Below are positions 18,098-25,902 of a DNA stretch of 64,000 nt, in pieces. Source of the DNA: JANNBN01 sp963763885 (GTDB lineage Bacteria; Actinomycetota; Acidimicrobiia; Acidimicrobiales; JANYDT01); contig CAVXQD010000007.1 in NCBI GenBank assembly GCA_963763885.1, positions 682,001 to 746,000 of the forward strand. Direction: 5' to 3'. The notes below the pieces were generated by a model. The model saw nothing but the letters and a program-made list of their open reading frames with translations, had not been told where the DNA came from and did not search any database. Within the stretch, counting starts at the first letter, position 1; each line of letters begins with the position of its first letter. Made by a program: the position numbers and the translations under genes.

Positions 18098-18939
18098 CAC
18101 TTCACCTCGACAGACGCTGGAGGAACCTCAGCCTGCGTGCGGGCCTGCTCATCTTTTTGGCGTTGCTCGTCAGCCTTCTTGCGGCCTTTCGCGTCAGCTT
18201 CAGCGTCAACCTCGCTGATCTTGCGACGAGGCACTTCAGGACCCGCTGGAAGTGTTGGCCGGATCTCTTTACGGGCCTCATCGACGATCGAGTTCGGTGC
18301 GTTCGCAGCTTTGACTTTCAGAGTTGGTTTCTCCCCCGGTTTCAAACCCGACGTTGCCGCATCAGGTGGCGGTATCGGTATCGGAATCGTGGCGTTCGGA
18401 TCAACCGGTGCAGGCGGCGCAGGATCGGGCGCATCCACACCTTCAGGGTTAAACACACCCACATCGATAACCCGCCCGTGAGCAATCAACACGGGGTCCT
18501 GATCGCCAGCAATCACAAAGATCGCTCGTTGCGGTTCACCCGAAACATCCCCGAACGTTCCATCCACCCAACACAACGCCAGATCGTCACCTTGCACACC
18601 GTCAAGTCGGGCGAACCGTGAACCATCCTTCACATGCTTCGTGGAACGACGCAACTGGCCCTTGTTCGCTCGTTGCCCAGCAACCACAGATAGCCCCGGT
18701 GTACCGGCGAACGCCTCGCGGCACAACATCACGGCCGCAACGTTCGCCTCGCCTTTGGTTTTGAACTGTGCCCAGTTCACACTCTTCGTTCTGTTGACCT
18801 TCACAGTCGGATCATTCGACGCTGCGGCAACGGTCACCACCTCGACCGACCGGCTGCCCTGTTGCGCGACCGCGAGCCCCCCAAACGCTGCGATCCCCGC
18901 CAGCGAAATAATCGGAATCAGCAAAACCCTTCGCCTCAT
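18097..18939 (-). CDS. Secreted hypothetical protein with Pro-rich and charged C-terminus
   Basis: 280 residues with an N-terminal signal peptide (MRRRVLLIPIISLAGIAAFG). The middle ~130 residues hold three cysteines (VMLCREAF, LALCWVDG) and a strand-rich region (RAIFVIAGDQDPVLIAHG). A Pro-rich linker (APDPAPPAPVDP, IPIPIPPP) and a highly charged helix (AKGRKKADEQRQKDEQ) follow. No family recognised. First gene of the lectin/acidic-protein unit; its TGA overlaps the next ATG. It probably acts outside the cell with the lectin protein. Confidence 0.7.
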   Translation of the reverse strand: MRRRVLLIPIISLAGIAAFGGLAVAQQGSRSVEVVTVAAASNDPTVKVNRTKSVNWAQFKTKGEANVAAVMLCREAFAGTPGLSVVAGQRANKGQLRRSTKHVKDGSRFARLDGVQGDDLALCWVDGTFGDVSGEPQRAIFVIAGDQDPVLIAHGRVIDVGVFNPEGVDAPDPAPPAPVDPNATIPIPIPPPDAATSGLKPGEKPTLKVKAANAPNSIVDEARKEIRPTLPAGPEVPRRKISEVDAEADAKGRKKADEQRQKDEQARTQAEVPPASVEVK

Positions 18940-19188
18940 TAGTCCGCTCCCTAGATGTGAAGTCCTGCAGGGTTAGAACTATCACAACCGCAGCTGCGTC
19001 GGAAGACAAGAAGCAAACTTTCTGGGTGGCGTTGCTCGGTCGAGGGTGCAGCCGCTCCACTGCGTTGCGCTCCCGACCCTGCGGGTCTTCTGGCGTCCCC
19101 CTTGACCGCTCCACTCAACCACCCAGTCTTTTCGGCTCCCACGGAGCGCAGGCCACACGGGCCAGACGCTCCCGAAGGAGAAACCGAC

Positions 19189-20079
19189 ATGGGCACCACC
19201 ACAGCAGCAGTATTCGAGACCACCACCGCCGCGATCATCACCGCAATCGAAAACGGAGCAGGAACCTGGACCATGCCCTGGACCCGAGGCACCGGATTCC
19301 CAACCAACCCAACCACAGGCAACCACTACAGGGGCGGAAACACCCTCACCCTGCTCTCCACCGCCCTCGACCGAGGCTACGAAACAGGCGAATGGGCCAC
19401 CTACAAACAATGGGCCACCATCGGCGCACAAGTCCGCAAAGGCGAAACCGGTACCGCCTGCATCTGGTGGAACATCACCACCAACACCAACGAAGAACAC
19501 ACTGACAACAGCGCGACAGAAGCGGGTCGGACCAGGATCATGGCCCGCACGTTCACGGTGTTCAACGCTGCACAAGTCGACGGCCACACACCCACTGCTC
19601 TCGAGCGGGACACACCTACGCAGATCGACACAGCGGAACGCTTCTTCGCAGCCATCGGCGCAAACGTGGAGCACCGCAACGAAGGGTCCGCCTACTACTC
19701 CCCCACCCGGGACCTCATCGTCCTCCCACCACTACACACCTTCACCGACAGCACCGCCTATTACGCAACAACGGCACACGAACACGCCCACTGGACCGGC
19801 CATAAATCACGACTCAACCGTGACCTCACCGGACGGTACGGAACAAGCGCCTACGCCGTCGAAGAACTCGTAGCCGAACTCTCCGGAGCGTTCACCTGCG
19901 CCATCCTCGGCATCTCCCCCACCCCACGACCCGACCACGCCCAATACCTCGCCCACTGGCTCAACGTCCTCCGAGCCGACCCCAAAGCCCTCCACGCCAT
20001 CGCAGGCAAAGCCCAAACAGCAACCGACCACTTAACGGAGTTTGGTAGTACGGAAGTCAGCAGTCCTGTAAGTCAGTAA
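19189..20079 (+). CDS. ArdC-like antirestriction protein (ssDNA-binding plus zincin)
   Basis: 296 residues from MGTTTAAVFE, preceded by GAAGGAG 8 nt upstream. The N-terminal half matches the ArdC ssDNA-binding domain (PWTRGTGFPTNPTTGNHYRGGN, seen in pieces; WATYKQWATIGAQVRKGE), the C-terminal half is a zincin with HEHAHWTGH and a downstream EELVAELSGAF glutamate. ArdC proteins protect incoming conjugative DNA from restriction. The final ~12 residues (FGSTEVSSPVSQ) do not look like the family and may come from a junction. Its presence marks this as plasmid- or ICE-derived DNA. Confidence 0.85.
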   Translation: MGTTTAAVFETTTAAIITAIENGAGTWTMPWTRGTGFPTNPTTGNHYRGGNTLTLLSTALDRGYETGEWATYKQWATIGAQVRKGETGTACIWWNITTNTNEEHTDNSATEAGRTRIMARTFTVFNAAQVDGHTPTALERDTPTQIDTAERFFAAIGANVEHRNEGSAYYSPTRDLIVLPPLHTFTDSTAYYATTAHEHAHWTGHKSRLNRDLTGRYGTSAYAVEELVAELSGAFTCAILGISPTPRPDHAQYLAHWLNVLRADPKALHAIAGKAQTATDHLTEFGSTEVSSPVSQ

Positions 20080-20250
20080 GAGGTAGAACCGCAGTCGACT
20101 GGCAACTCCGAGTCTGTTTCCTGTCGACCGACATACAGGGCGACGCAATCAAGGTCGGTGCCACTGAAGTGGTACTTTCCAACCCCGCCTAAGAGGTAGA
20201 GGCCCAGGTTCGCAAGATCATCGATCTGCTCTGCTTGCACCACTGCGGAC
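20080..20250. other. Island right-hand junction region
   Basis: Between the ArdC stop and the point where acyl-CoA ligase similarity resumes. The motif TAAGAGGTAGA occurs at about 20077 and again at about 20190. A minus-strand frame 20270-20073 (VSAVVQAEQIDDLANLG at its start) looks protein-like but has no recognised family and may be a fragment of lost island DNA. Confidence 0.35.
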
Positions 20251-21037
20251 ACGGTGCCGCCATATGCCACACGTGCGTCAACGACGACATGTCTTGGTTC
20301 CGGTCTTCCGGTGCAAGACGAACCATCCGGCTCATCATCGTGGGGACAAGCAGCATCACCGACGGGTGATAGCGGTCAACCAAATCCAACGCTGCCTTGG
20401 CGTCGAACTTCGCGAGGATGGCGAGGTGGTTGCCGAAGATCACCGCTTGCGAAGCGAACTGAAATGGAGCGTTGTGATACAGCGGGCCGGGGATTGCAAC
20501 GCTGCCGTCAACGGGGATTCCGAACCCAGGACCGGCGTCGTCGAACTCGGCCCGGGTTCCAGAAAGGATGAGCTTCGGGCGTCCCGTGGAGCCGCCGCTG
20601 GTGGGTGCCTTCCAGGTGGGAGAGATGACATCTGGAAGATCATCCGAGGACAAACTCGGATCGGGCTGCCACCCAATGGGCAGCACGTTCCTGTTGGGGT
20701 GAGCCTCTTGCGTGGCCCCCAGCACCAACGCGCTGTCGGCCAGTTCAACAATGGCTTGGCGTTCCCGATCCGGAAGCCGGTTCGACACAGGCTGAGGCGT
20801 TGCGCCAAGTTTCCATGCAGCTATTGCGGCTTCCAGGAAACCAATGGAGTTGGGCATCGCGATGGTGACAAGCGAACCCTTACGCACGCCCATCGCCTCA
20901 AATGCACGAGCCATCCGATTAGTACGTTCACGTAGTTCTTGACGTGTGACGGAATCATCGCCACACGTGATTGCGGGAGCGTGCGGATTGCGATCGGCGG
21001 CCCCATTCAGCAGAGTTGGGATCGACCGGAGCGTCAT
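20189..21037 (-). pseudogene. Acyl-CoA ligase (AMP-binding), 3' half lost
   Basis: 282 residues, of which the first ~262 match the N-terminal domain of AMP-forming fatty-acyl-CoA synthetases, including the phosphate-binding SGGSTGRPKLI, the YHNAPF segment and LTHVWHMAAPCP. After that similarity ceases and 20 unrelated residues lead to a stop. Intact relatives are ~500 residues, so the C-terminal lid and half the active site are gone. The break coincides with the right edge of the mobile region. It starts 15 nt after the LLM oxidoreductase and was probably co-transcribed with it. Confidence 0.85.
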
Positions 21038-21052
21038 GTCAGCAGGCCGTTC

Positions 21053-22069
21053 TCAGGAGGCGTTTCCGGCGCGCAGGTCTGTGGTGATTCGTTCGGCGAC
21101 CTCGGGGGCAAGCCCGAAGTACAGGCCCATCCGGCTGGCTACATCGCCGTAGCGCGCACGAATGGCAGCTGCGGCTTGGGCTGGTTCGGCAACCACTGCA
21201 AACGCTGCGATGACGTCGTCGTCGATGACCTTGGCCATGTCGGCCCATCCGCCTCGCTTGGAGAGGCTGTTCAGCTCGGTTTGCAGATCACCCCAACCGT
21301 GAAGCTCCAACACACCGCGATACGCAGGCGTTGATCCGTAGAAACCGATTTGGCTGACGATGGTGTTCTTTGCGGCAAGCGTCTGCTCTTCGTTGTCGCC
21401 ACTCACCACCATTGCGGTCATCCCGATCTGGAAACCTTCACGCGTCCGGCCGCTGACCTCAAGGCCCTTCTCCAACGCAGGCAGTGTGACTTCGCGCAGA
21501 TACCGCTCGGTGGTGAACGGGTGTGCAAGAAACCCATCGCATGTTTCGCCAGCGACCTGAGTCATGCCTGTACCCACGCCGGCCAGAAACACCTTGGGTG
21601 GGCCAAATGGATTTGGTCCCGGATCGAAGAATGGCGTCATCAACGTGTGCGTGTAGTACTCGCCACGGAACTCCAACTTGGTCCGGTCGTTCCACGACGC
21701 CCAGATGGCGCGCATCGCAAGGATGAACTCCCGCATCTGGCTCGCCGGTTTGCCGGACCAGTTCATGGAGAAGCGCTTTTCGATGTGCGGCTTGATCTGA
21801 CTGCCGAGGCCAAGCACGAAGCGGCCGTTGGACGCGAACTGCAGGTCGTTGGCGGTGACTGCGGTGATCATCGGGTTACGGGCAAACGCCACCGCGATGC
21901 TGGTCATCAACTCCACCCGTTGCGTGGCTTGCCCGGCGGCAAACAGCGGCAGGAACGGGTCGTGCGATGTTTCTGCCGTGTAGATACCGTCGTAGCCCTT
22001 CTGTTCGAGCGCAACAGCCTCGGCGGCTGCGGTGGAGAGGTTGCCTGAGATACCCGCGTCGATTCGCAT
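21053..22069 (-). CDS. LLM-class F420-dependent oxidoreductase
   Basis: 338 residues from MRIDAGISG (the frame is open upstream to 22159 but that part overlaps the divergent promoter). Luciferase-like TIM barrel: GYDGIYTAETSHDPFLPL, IAVAFARNPM, NGRFVLGLGSQIKPH and MTQVAGETCDGFLAHPF are typical of the actinobacterial F420 group. It would oxidise or reduce a lipid or steroid intermediate with cofactor F420. Adjacent to the truncated ligase downstream and divergent from the MFS gene. Confidence 0.88.
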   Translation of the reverse strand: MRIDAGISGNLSTAAAEAVALEQKGYDGIYTAETSHDPFLPLFAAGQATQRVELMTSIAVAFARNPMITAVTANDLQFASNGRFVLGLGSQIKPHIEKRFSMNWSGKPASQMREFILAMRAIWASWNDRTKLEFRGEYYTHTLMTPFFDPGPNPFGPPKVFLAGVGTGMTQVAGETCDGFLAHPFTTERYLREVTLPALEKGLEVSGRTREGFQIGMTAMVVSGDNEEQTLAAKNTIVSQIGFYGSTPAYRGVLELHGWGDLQTELNSLSKRGGWADMAKVIDDDVIAAFAVVAEPAQAAAAIRARYGDVASRMGLYFGLAPEVAERITTDLRAGNAS

Positions 22070-22174
22070 CTCGGAACCGTATTCGACAGCGGGGTGAAGT
22101 TTCCTGCCGACTCTGTCACCCGCTGTGGTTACCGGGTTTTGTCCTCGTTCACCGGGCACCTATCGTCAGGCGTA

Positions 22175-23425
22175 ATGCCTTCAACCTCCAGCCACTCCCC
22201 CTTCGGCGCCCTGCGGTCCCGAGACTTCAGGCTGATCGCCATCGGGAACATGGTTTCGCAACTGGGCACGTGGATGCAGTACGTCGCAATCGGTTGGGCG
22301 GCAGCCAAGCTCACCGACAATCCATTCACCATCTCCGTGGTCTTTGCCGCTCAGTGGTTTCCGTTCCTTTTCCTGTCCCCGTTCACGGGTCTTATTGCGG
22401 ACAGGTTTGATCGGCGAATGCTGGTGCTGGTGGGCAACGTCGCGATGATCGTGCCCACACTTGCTATGGGCGTCCTGACACAGGCAAAGGCGCTCACGCT
22501 CCCTATCATGACCACGCTGGTGATCCTCGGCGGTGCCGCTCAGTGCTTCACGCAGCCAGCCGCCAATGCGTTCGTTCCGGAACTTGTCGATGACGCGCAT
22601 CTCCACTCGGCGATCAGCCTCAACGCAGGGCTGTCCAGCTCCACTCGCGTGTTGGGGCCGGCCATCGGCGGGTTGGTGATGGCAGCGTGGGGCGTGCAAT
22701 GGGGCTTCTATCTCAACGCAGCCAGTTTCCTTGCGGTGGCTGCGGCGTGCCTCATGGTGAACACCAGATCACACACGGCCGGGCGCAAGCCGGAGCAGGG
22801 ACCGATACAAGAGTTGCTCCTGGGGTTCCGCTACTTGCGCGCCAACGCCGTGGCCAAGCGAGTGATCTTGCTGCAGTTCTTCGTGTCGTTCTTCATCATG
22901 CATCCAAGCCTGATGCCACTCCTGGTGAAGGAAGCGCTTGGAGGTGATGAGCGCACATACGGTCTTGTGTCGGCCGGTCCCGGCATCGGGTTCGTCGCAG
23001 CCATGGCCATCTGCACCGCGCTCACCCGGCCGCAGCAACGCACGGTCGTGCTCCTTGGTGCAGGCGTAGTCGTTGCCGCGGCCGTCATCGTGATCGGGGC
23101 ATCGCGGTCCGTGCCCCTCACCATCGCGGCCACTGCGCTGTTCGGTGCATCGCACATGACGCTGGTGACCATTTCCAACACCGTGGTGGTGACATCAACC
23201 GACGATGCGTTTCGCGGTCGCGTGATGGGCGTCTTCAGCATGGCCAGCATCGGTGTGTGGGCCATCAACTCGCTGCTGGCCGGTGTGGTCGGCCAACTGG
23301 TCGGCGTGACCACCGCAATTACCTGGTGCGGAGTGGCGATCCTGCTCATCGCGATCGGCTACATCGCCTCCGGCACCCGAGACCTGATCAACGGCTCAAC
23401 CCGGACGGCCACTAACACTGCCTAA
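22175..23425 (+). CDS. MFS transporter (enterobactin-exporter-like)
   Basis: 416 residues with twelve predicted membrane segments. Begins FGALRSRDFRLIAIGNMVSQLGTWMQ, the MFS_3/EntS signature, and has the loop-2 motif GLIADRFDRRMLV. These proteins export siderophores, drugs or other small molecules; substrate unknown. No clear Shine-Dalgarno is seen upstream of the ATG. Ends in a region with two hairpins shared with the convergent thiolase. Confidence 0.87.
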   Translation: MPSTSSHSPFGALRSRDFRLIAIGNMVSQLGTWMQYVAIGWAAAKLTDNPFTISVVFAAQWFPFLFLSPFTGLIADRFDRRMLVLVGNVAMIVPTLAMGVLTQAKALTLPIMTTLVILGGAAQCFTQPAANAFVPELVDDAHLHSAISLNAGLSSSTRVLGPAIGGLVMAAWGVQWGFYLNAASFLAVAAACLMVNTRSHTAGRKPEQGPIQELLLGFRYLRANAVAKRVILLQFFVSFFIMHPSLMPLLVKEALGGDERTYGLVSAGPGIGFVAAMAICTALTRPQQRTVVLLGAGVVVAAAVIVIGASRSVPLTIAATALFGASHMTLVTISNTVVVTSTDDAFRGRVMGVFSMASIGVWAINSLLAGVVGQLVGVTTAITWCGVAILLIAIGYIASGTRDLINGSTRTATNTA

Positions 23426-23442
23426 CCCGCCCGGCGGGTTTT
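23424..23442 (+). terminator. Rho-independent-like terminator after MFS gene
   Basis: Stem AACCCG/CGGGTT with a 5-nt loop and a short T run (GTTTT), overlapping the stop codon of the MFS gene. Confidence 0.6.
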
Positions 23443-23460
23443 GGTTGCCCACGACGCTGC

Positions 23461-23499
23461 GGCAATCCACCTCGGAACGAAGTTGCGAGGTGGATTGCC
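23461..23499. terminator. 14-bp perfect hairpin between convergent genes
   Basis: Perfect inverted repeat GGCAATCCACCTCG (23461-23474) and CGAGGTGGATTGCC (23486-23499) with an 11-nt loop, followed by a small hairpin GGTTG/CAACC at 23504-23517. Placed between convergent ends, it may stop transcription from both sides. Confidence 0.6.
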
Positions 23500-23529
23500 C
23501 CCCGGGTTGGGGACAACCTCTCTCGCGAT

Positions 23530-24771
23530 CTACACCCGCTCGATAATCACGGCGGGGGCCATGCCGCCGCCGGCGCACATCGTGACCAGGCCGTAGCGGC
23601 CGTCGCGGCGTTCCAACTCGTCGAGGACGGTGCCGATCAGCATGGCGCCGGTTGCTCCAATTGGGTGACCCAGCGCAATGGCTCCGCCGTTGACGTTGAT
23701 CTTGGAGCGGTCGATGTTCAGATCACGGATGAACTTCTCGGTGACGACGGCGAACGCCTCGTTGACCTCGAACAGGTCAATGTCGTCGATGGTGAGGCCG
23801 GCCTTGGCAAGCACCTTGCGCGCTGCGGGAACTGGCGCGTTGAGCATGAGGGTTGGGTCGTCGCCCACGTTGGCGATGGCAACCACACGTGCACGCGGCT
23901 TGAGGCCGTTCTTCTTGGCATACTCGCCGCTGGTGATCAGCAACGCAGCAGCACCGTCAACCACACCAGAGGAGTTACCGGCGTGGTGCACATGGTCGAT
24001 GTCAAGCCCTGGATAGCGGCGCAGCAGCATGGAGCGGTAGGTGTTGCCCTCGTCGTCCAACGGGTAATCGGCAAGCATTGCAAACGACGACGGCAGCTGG
24101 CTCAGGCTTTCCACTGTGGTCCCAGGCCGCGGGAACTCTTCACGATCCAGTGCGATGGATCCGTCGGCACGACGCACCGGAACCACGCTCTTGGAGAATC
24201 GACCCTCAGCGATGGCGATCTCGGCACGACGCTGCGACTCTGCTGCGTACTCATCCACCGCGCGGCGGCTGATCTTCTCGATGGTGGCGATGGCGTCGGC
24301 GGCAACACCCTGGTTGGTCTGTGGGTGCAATGCACGCAGTTCTGCGTTGCCACGATCCATGAACGGCAACACCGTTGCGCCCTTGGAGTTGGCTGCGTAG
24401 CTGGACATCATCTCCGCACCGCCCGCGATGACCACGTCTTCAAGGCCGGACATCACCGAAGCTGCTGCGATGTTGGTGGTGGTGATGCCAGAACCGCAGA
24501 AGCGGTCCAGCGTCACGCCGCTCACGGTGGTGTCGTAGCCAGCCGTGAGCGCTGTCATGCGTCCGATGTCGCCGCTCTGCGTTCCGGTTTGGTTGGAGGT
24601 GCCCCACACCACGTCGTCCACATCGGCGGTGTTGAGGTTGTTACGTTCCTGGATGGCGCGCAACACCGTGGCGCCGAGGTTCTGCGGGTGTAGGTCCGCA
24701 AGGGATCCCTTACCGACTTTGCCGATACCCCGCGGGGTGCGGACTGCGTCGATGATGAAAGCTTCTGGCAT
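23530..24771 (-). CDS. Acetyl-CoA C-acyltransferase (thiolase)
   Basis: 413-residue thiolase with the full catalytic set: nucleophile Cys92 in VTLDRFCGSG, NEAF, the ALGHPIGATGAM histidine and the C-terminal VTMCAGGGMAPA cysteine. It performs thiolytic cleavage of 3-ketoacyl-CoA in beta-oxidation (or the reverse condensation). The downstream genes on the minus strand end here; the flavin oxidoreductase gene lies 50 nt upstream, so the two may share a transcript controlled at 25806. Confidence 0.93.
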   Translation of the reverse strand: MPEAFIIDAVRTPRGIGKVGKGSLADLHPQNLGATVLRAIQERNNLNTADVDDVVWGTSNQTGTQSGDIGRMTALTAGYDTTVSGVTLDRFCGSGITTTNIAAASVMSGLEDVVIAGGAEMMSSYAANSKGATVLPFMDRGNAELRALHPQTNQGVAADAIATIEKISRRAVDEYAAESQRRAEIAIAEGRFSKSVVPVRRADGSIALDREEFPRPGTTVESLSQLPSSFAMLADYPLDDEGNTYRSMLLRRYPGLDIDHVHHAGNSSGVVDGAAALLITSGEYAKKNGLKPRARVVAIANVGDDPTLMLNAPVPAARKVLAKAGLTIDDIDLFEVNEAFAVVTEKFIRDLNIDRSKINVNGGAIALGHPIGATGAMLIGTVLDELERRDGRYGLVTMCAGGGMAPAVIIERV

Positions 24772-24821
24772 TGGGATTCTCCTGTGTTGTTCGGGGTTCG
24801 GCTGACAAAGACGGTTCGGCG

Positions 24822-25802
24822 TCAGCCGAGAACCGAACCAAGTCTTGTGCGGATGATGGTCTCGGCCTCGGTGACAATGCGGTTGATGAGCTCAGCCACC
24901 GTTGGGATGTCATGGATGAGGCCTTGCGACATGCTGGCCCAGTAGATCCCCTCGGACAAATCGCCGGTTGCCAGCAGGTCACGGCCTTTGTCGCCGCGCA
25001 CCAGTTCTGCGACGTCAGCAAACGTGGCACCGGGCTCGGCAAGGCGCCGAACCACCTCGTCTGAGACGTCGCTTTTTGCGACCCGGGCCGTGTTGTGCAA
25101 GCTGCGGAAGATGAGGTTGGTGCAACGTTCGTCGTTGTCCACGTAGGCCTGTTTCACGTTGGGGTGGATCGGCGCCTCAACGGTTGCGCAGAAACGAGTG
25201 CCCATGTTGATCCCATCGGCACCCAGCGCCAACGCAGCCACAAGGCCGCGGCCGTCAGCGAAGCCACCTGACGCGATCATCGGGATACTTACTTTGTCCG
25301 CAGCGCACGGAACGAGGATCAGGCCGGGGATGTCGTCCTCACCAGGATGCCCGGCGCATTCAAACCCGTCGATGGAGATGGCATCCACACCCTTCCGTTC
25401 AGCCGATGCCGAGTGACGCACCGAGGTGCACTTGTGCATGATCCGCACGCCTTCACCCTTCAGGTACTCCCAGATCTCTGCCACAGCTGGGGTCCCCGCA
25501 GTTTCAACGATGTCCACGCCACCAGCCACGATCGCCCGCGCAAAGGCCATGTAGTCAGGTGAGTTTCGGTTTGGGAAGACGGTGAGGTTGACGGCAAACG
25601 GCTTGCTGGTCATTTCACGGCATCGCTCGATCTCCTCACGCAACGCGTCTGGTGTTGGCTGCGTGAGACCCGTGAGGATACCGAGGCCGCCTGCGTTGGA
25701 AACCGCCGACGCCAACTCCGCAACGCCAACGCCTTGCATGCCTCCCTGCACGATGGGGTGCTCGATGTCCAGCAGTTTGGTGATTCGTGTGTGCAGAGCC
25801 AT
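24822..25802 (-). CDS. NAD(P)H-dependent flavin oxidoreductase (nitronate monooxygenase-like)
   Basis: 326 residues from MALHTRITK. TIM-barrel FMN enzyme of the 2-nitropropane dioxygenase/FabK group: IEHPIVQGGMQGV near the start, DGFECAGHPGEDD with the active-site His, IASGGFADGRG and GADGINMGTRF for FMN phosphate binding. In mycobacterial lipid loci such proteins act as enoyl or quinone reductases or nitronate oxidases; the reaction here is open. The start codon directly abuts the palindrome at 25803-25827, suggesting a leaderless transcript. Confidence 0.88.
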   Translation of the reverse strand: MALHTRITKLLDIEHPIVQGGMQGVGVAELASAVSNAGGLGILTGLTQPTPDALREEIERCREMTSKPFAVNLTVFPNRNSPDYMAFARAIVAGGVDIVETAGTPAVAEIWEYLKGEGVRIMHKCTSVRHSASAERKGVDAISIDGFECAGHPGEDDIPGLILVPCAADKVSIPMIASGGFADGRGLVAALALGADGINMGTRFCATVEAPIHPNVKQAYVDNDERCTNLIFRSLHNTARVAKSDVSDEVVRRLAEPGATFADVAELVRGDKGRDLLATGDLSEGIYWASMSQGLIHDIPTVAELINRIVTEAETIIRTRLGSVLG

Positions 25803-25827
25803 CCGAAAATAGTGTCCTATTTTTCGG
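25803..25827. promoter_or_regulatory. Palindrome in divergent promoter (site 3)
   Basis: CCGAAAATAG-TGTC-CTATTTTTCGG, an almost perfect 10-bp-arm inverted repeat (one extra T), between the flavin oxidoreductase (minus) and the acyl-CoA dehydrogenase (plus). The core AAATAG-N4-CTATTT is that of sites 1 and 2. On the minus strand TATTTT is 3 nt from the ATG. Confidence 0.6.
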
Positions 25828-25902
25828 TTTGCGTGCAAGCCCACCAGTACGATCCACTGACGTTGGCACGGGCGATCCGGCCGAACAGAAGGGAATCGAC
25901 CG

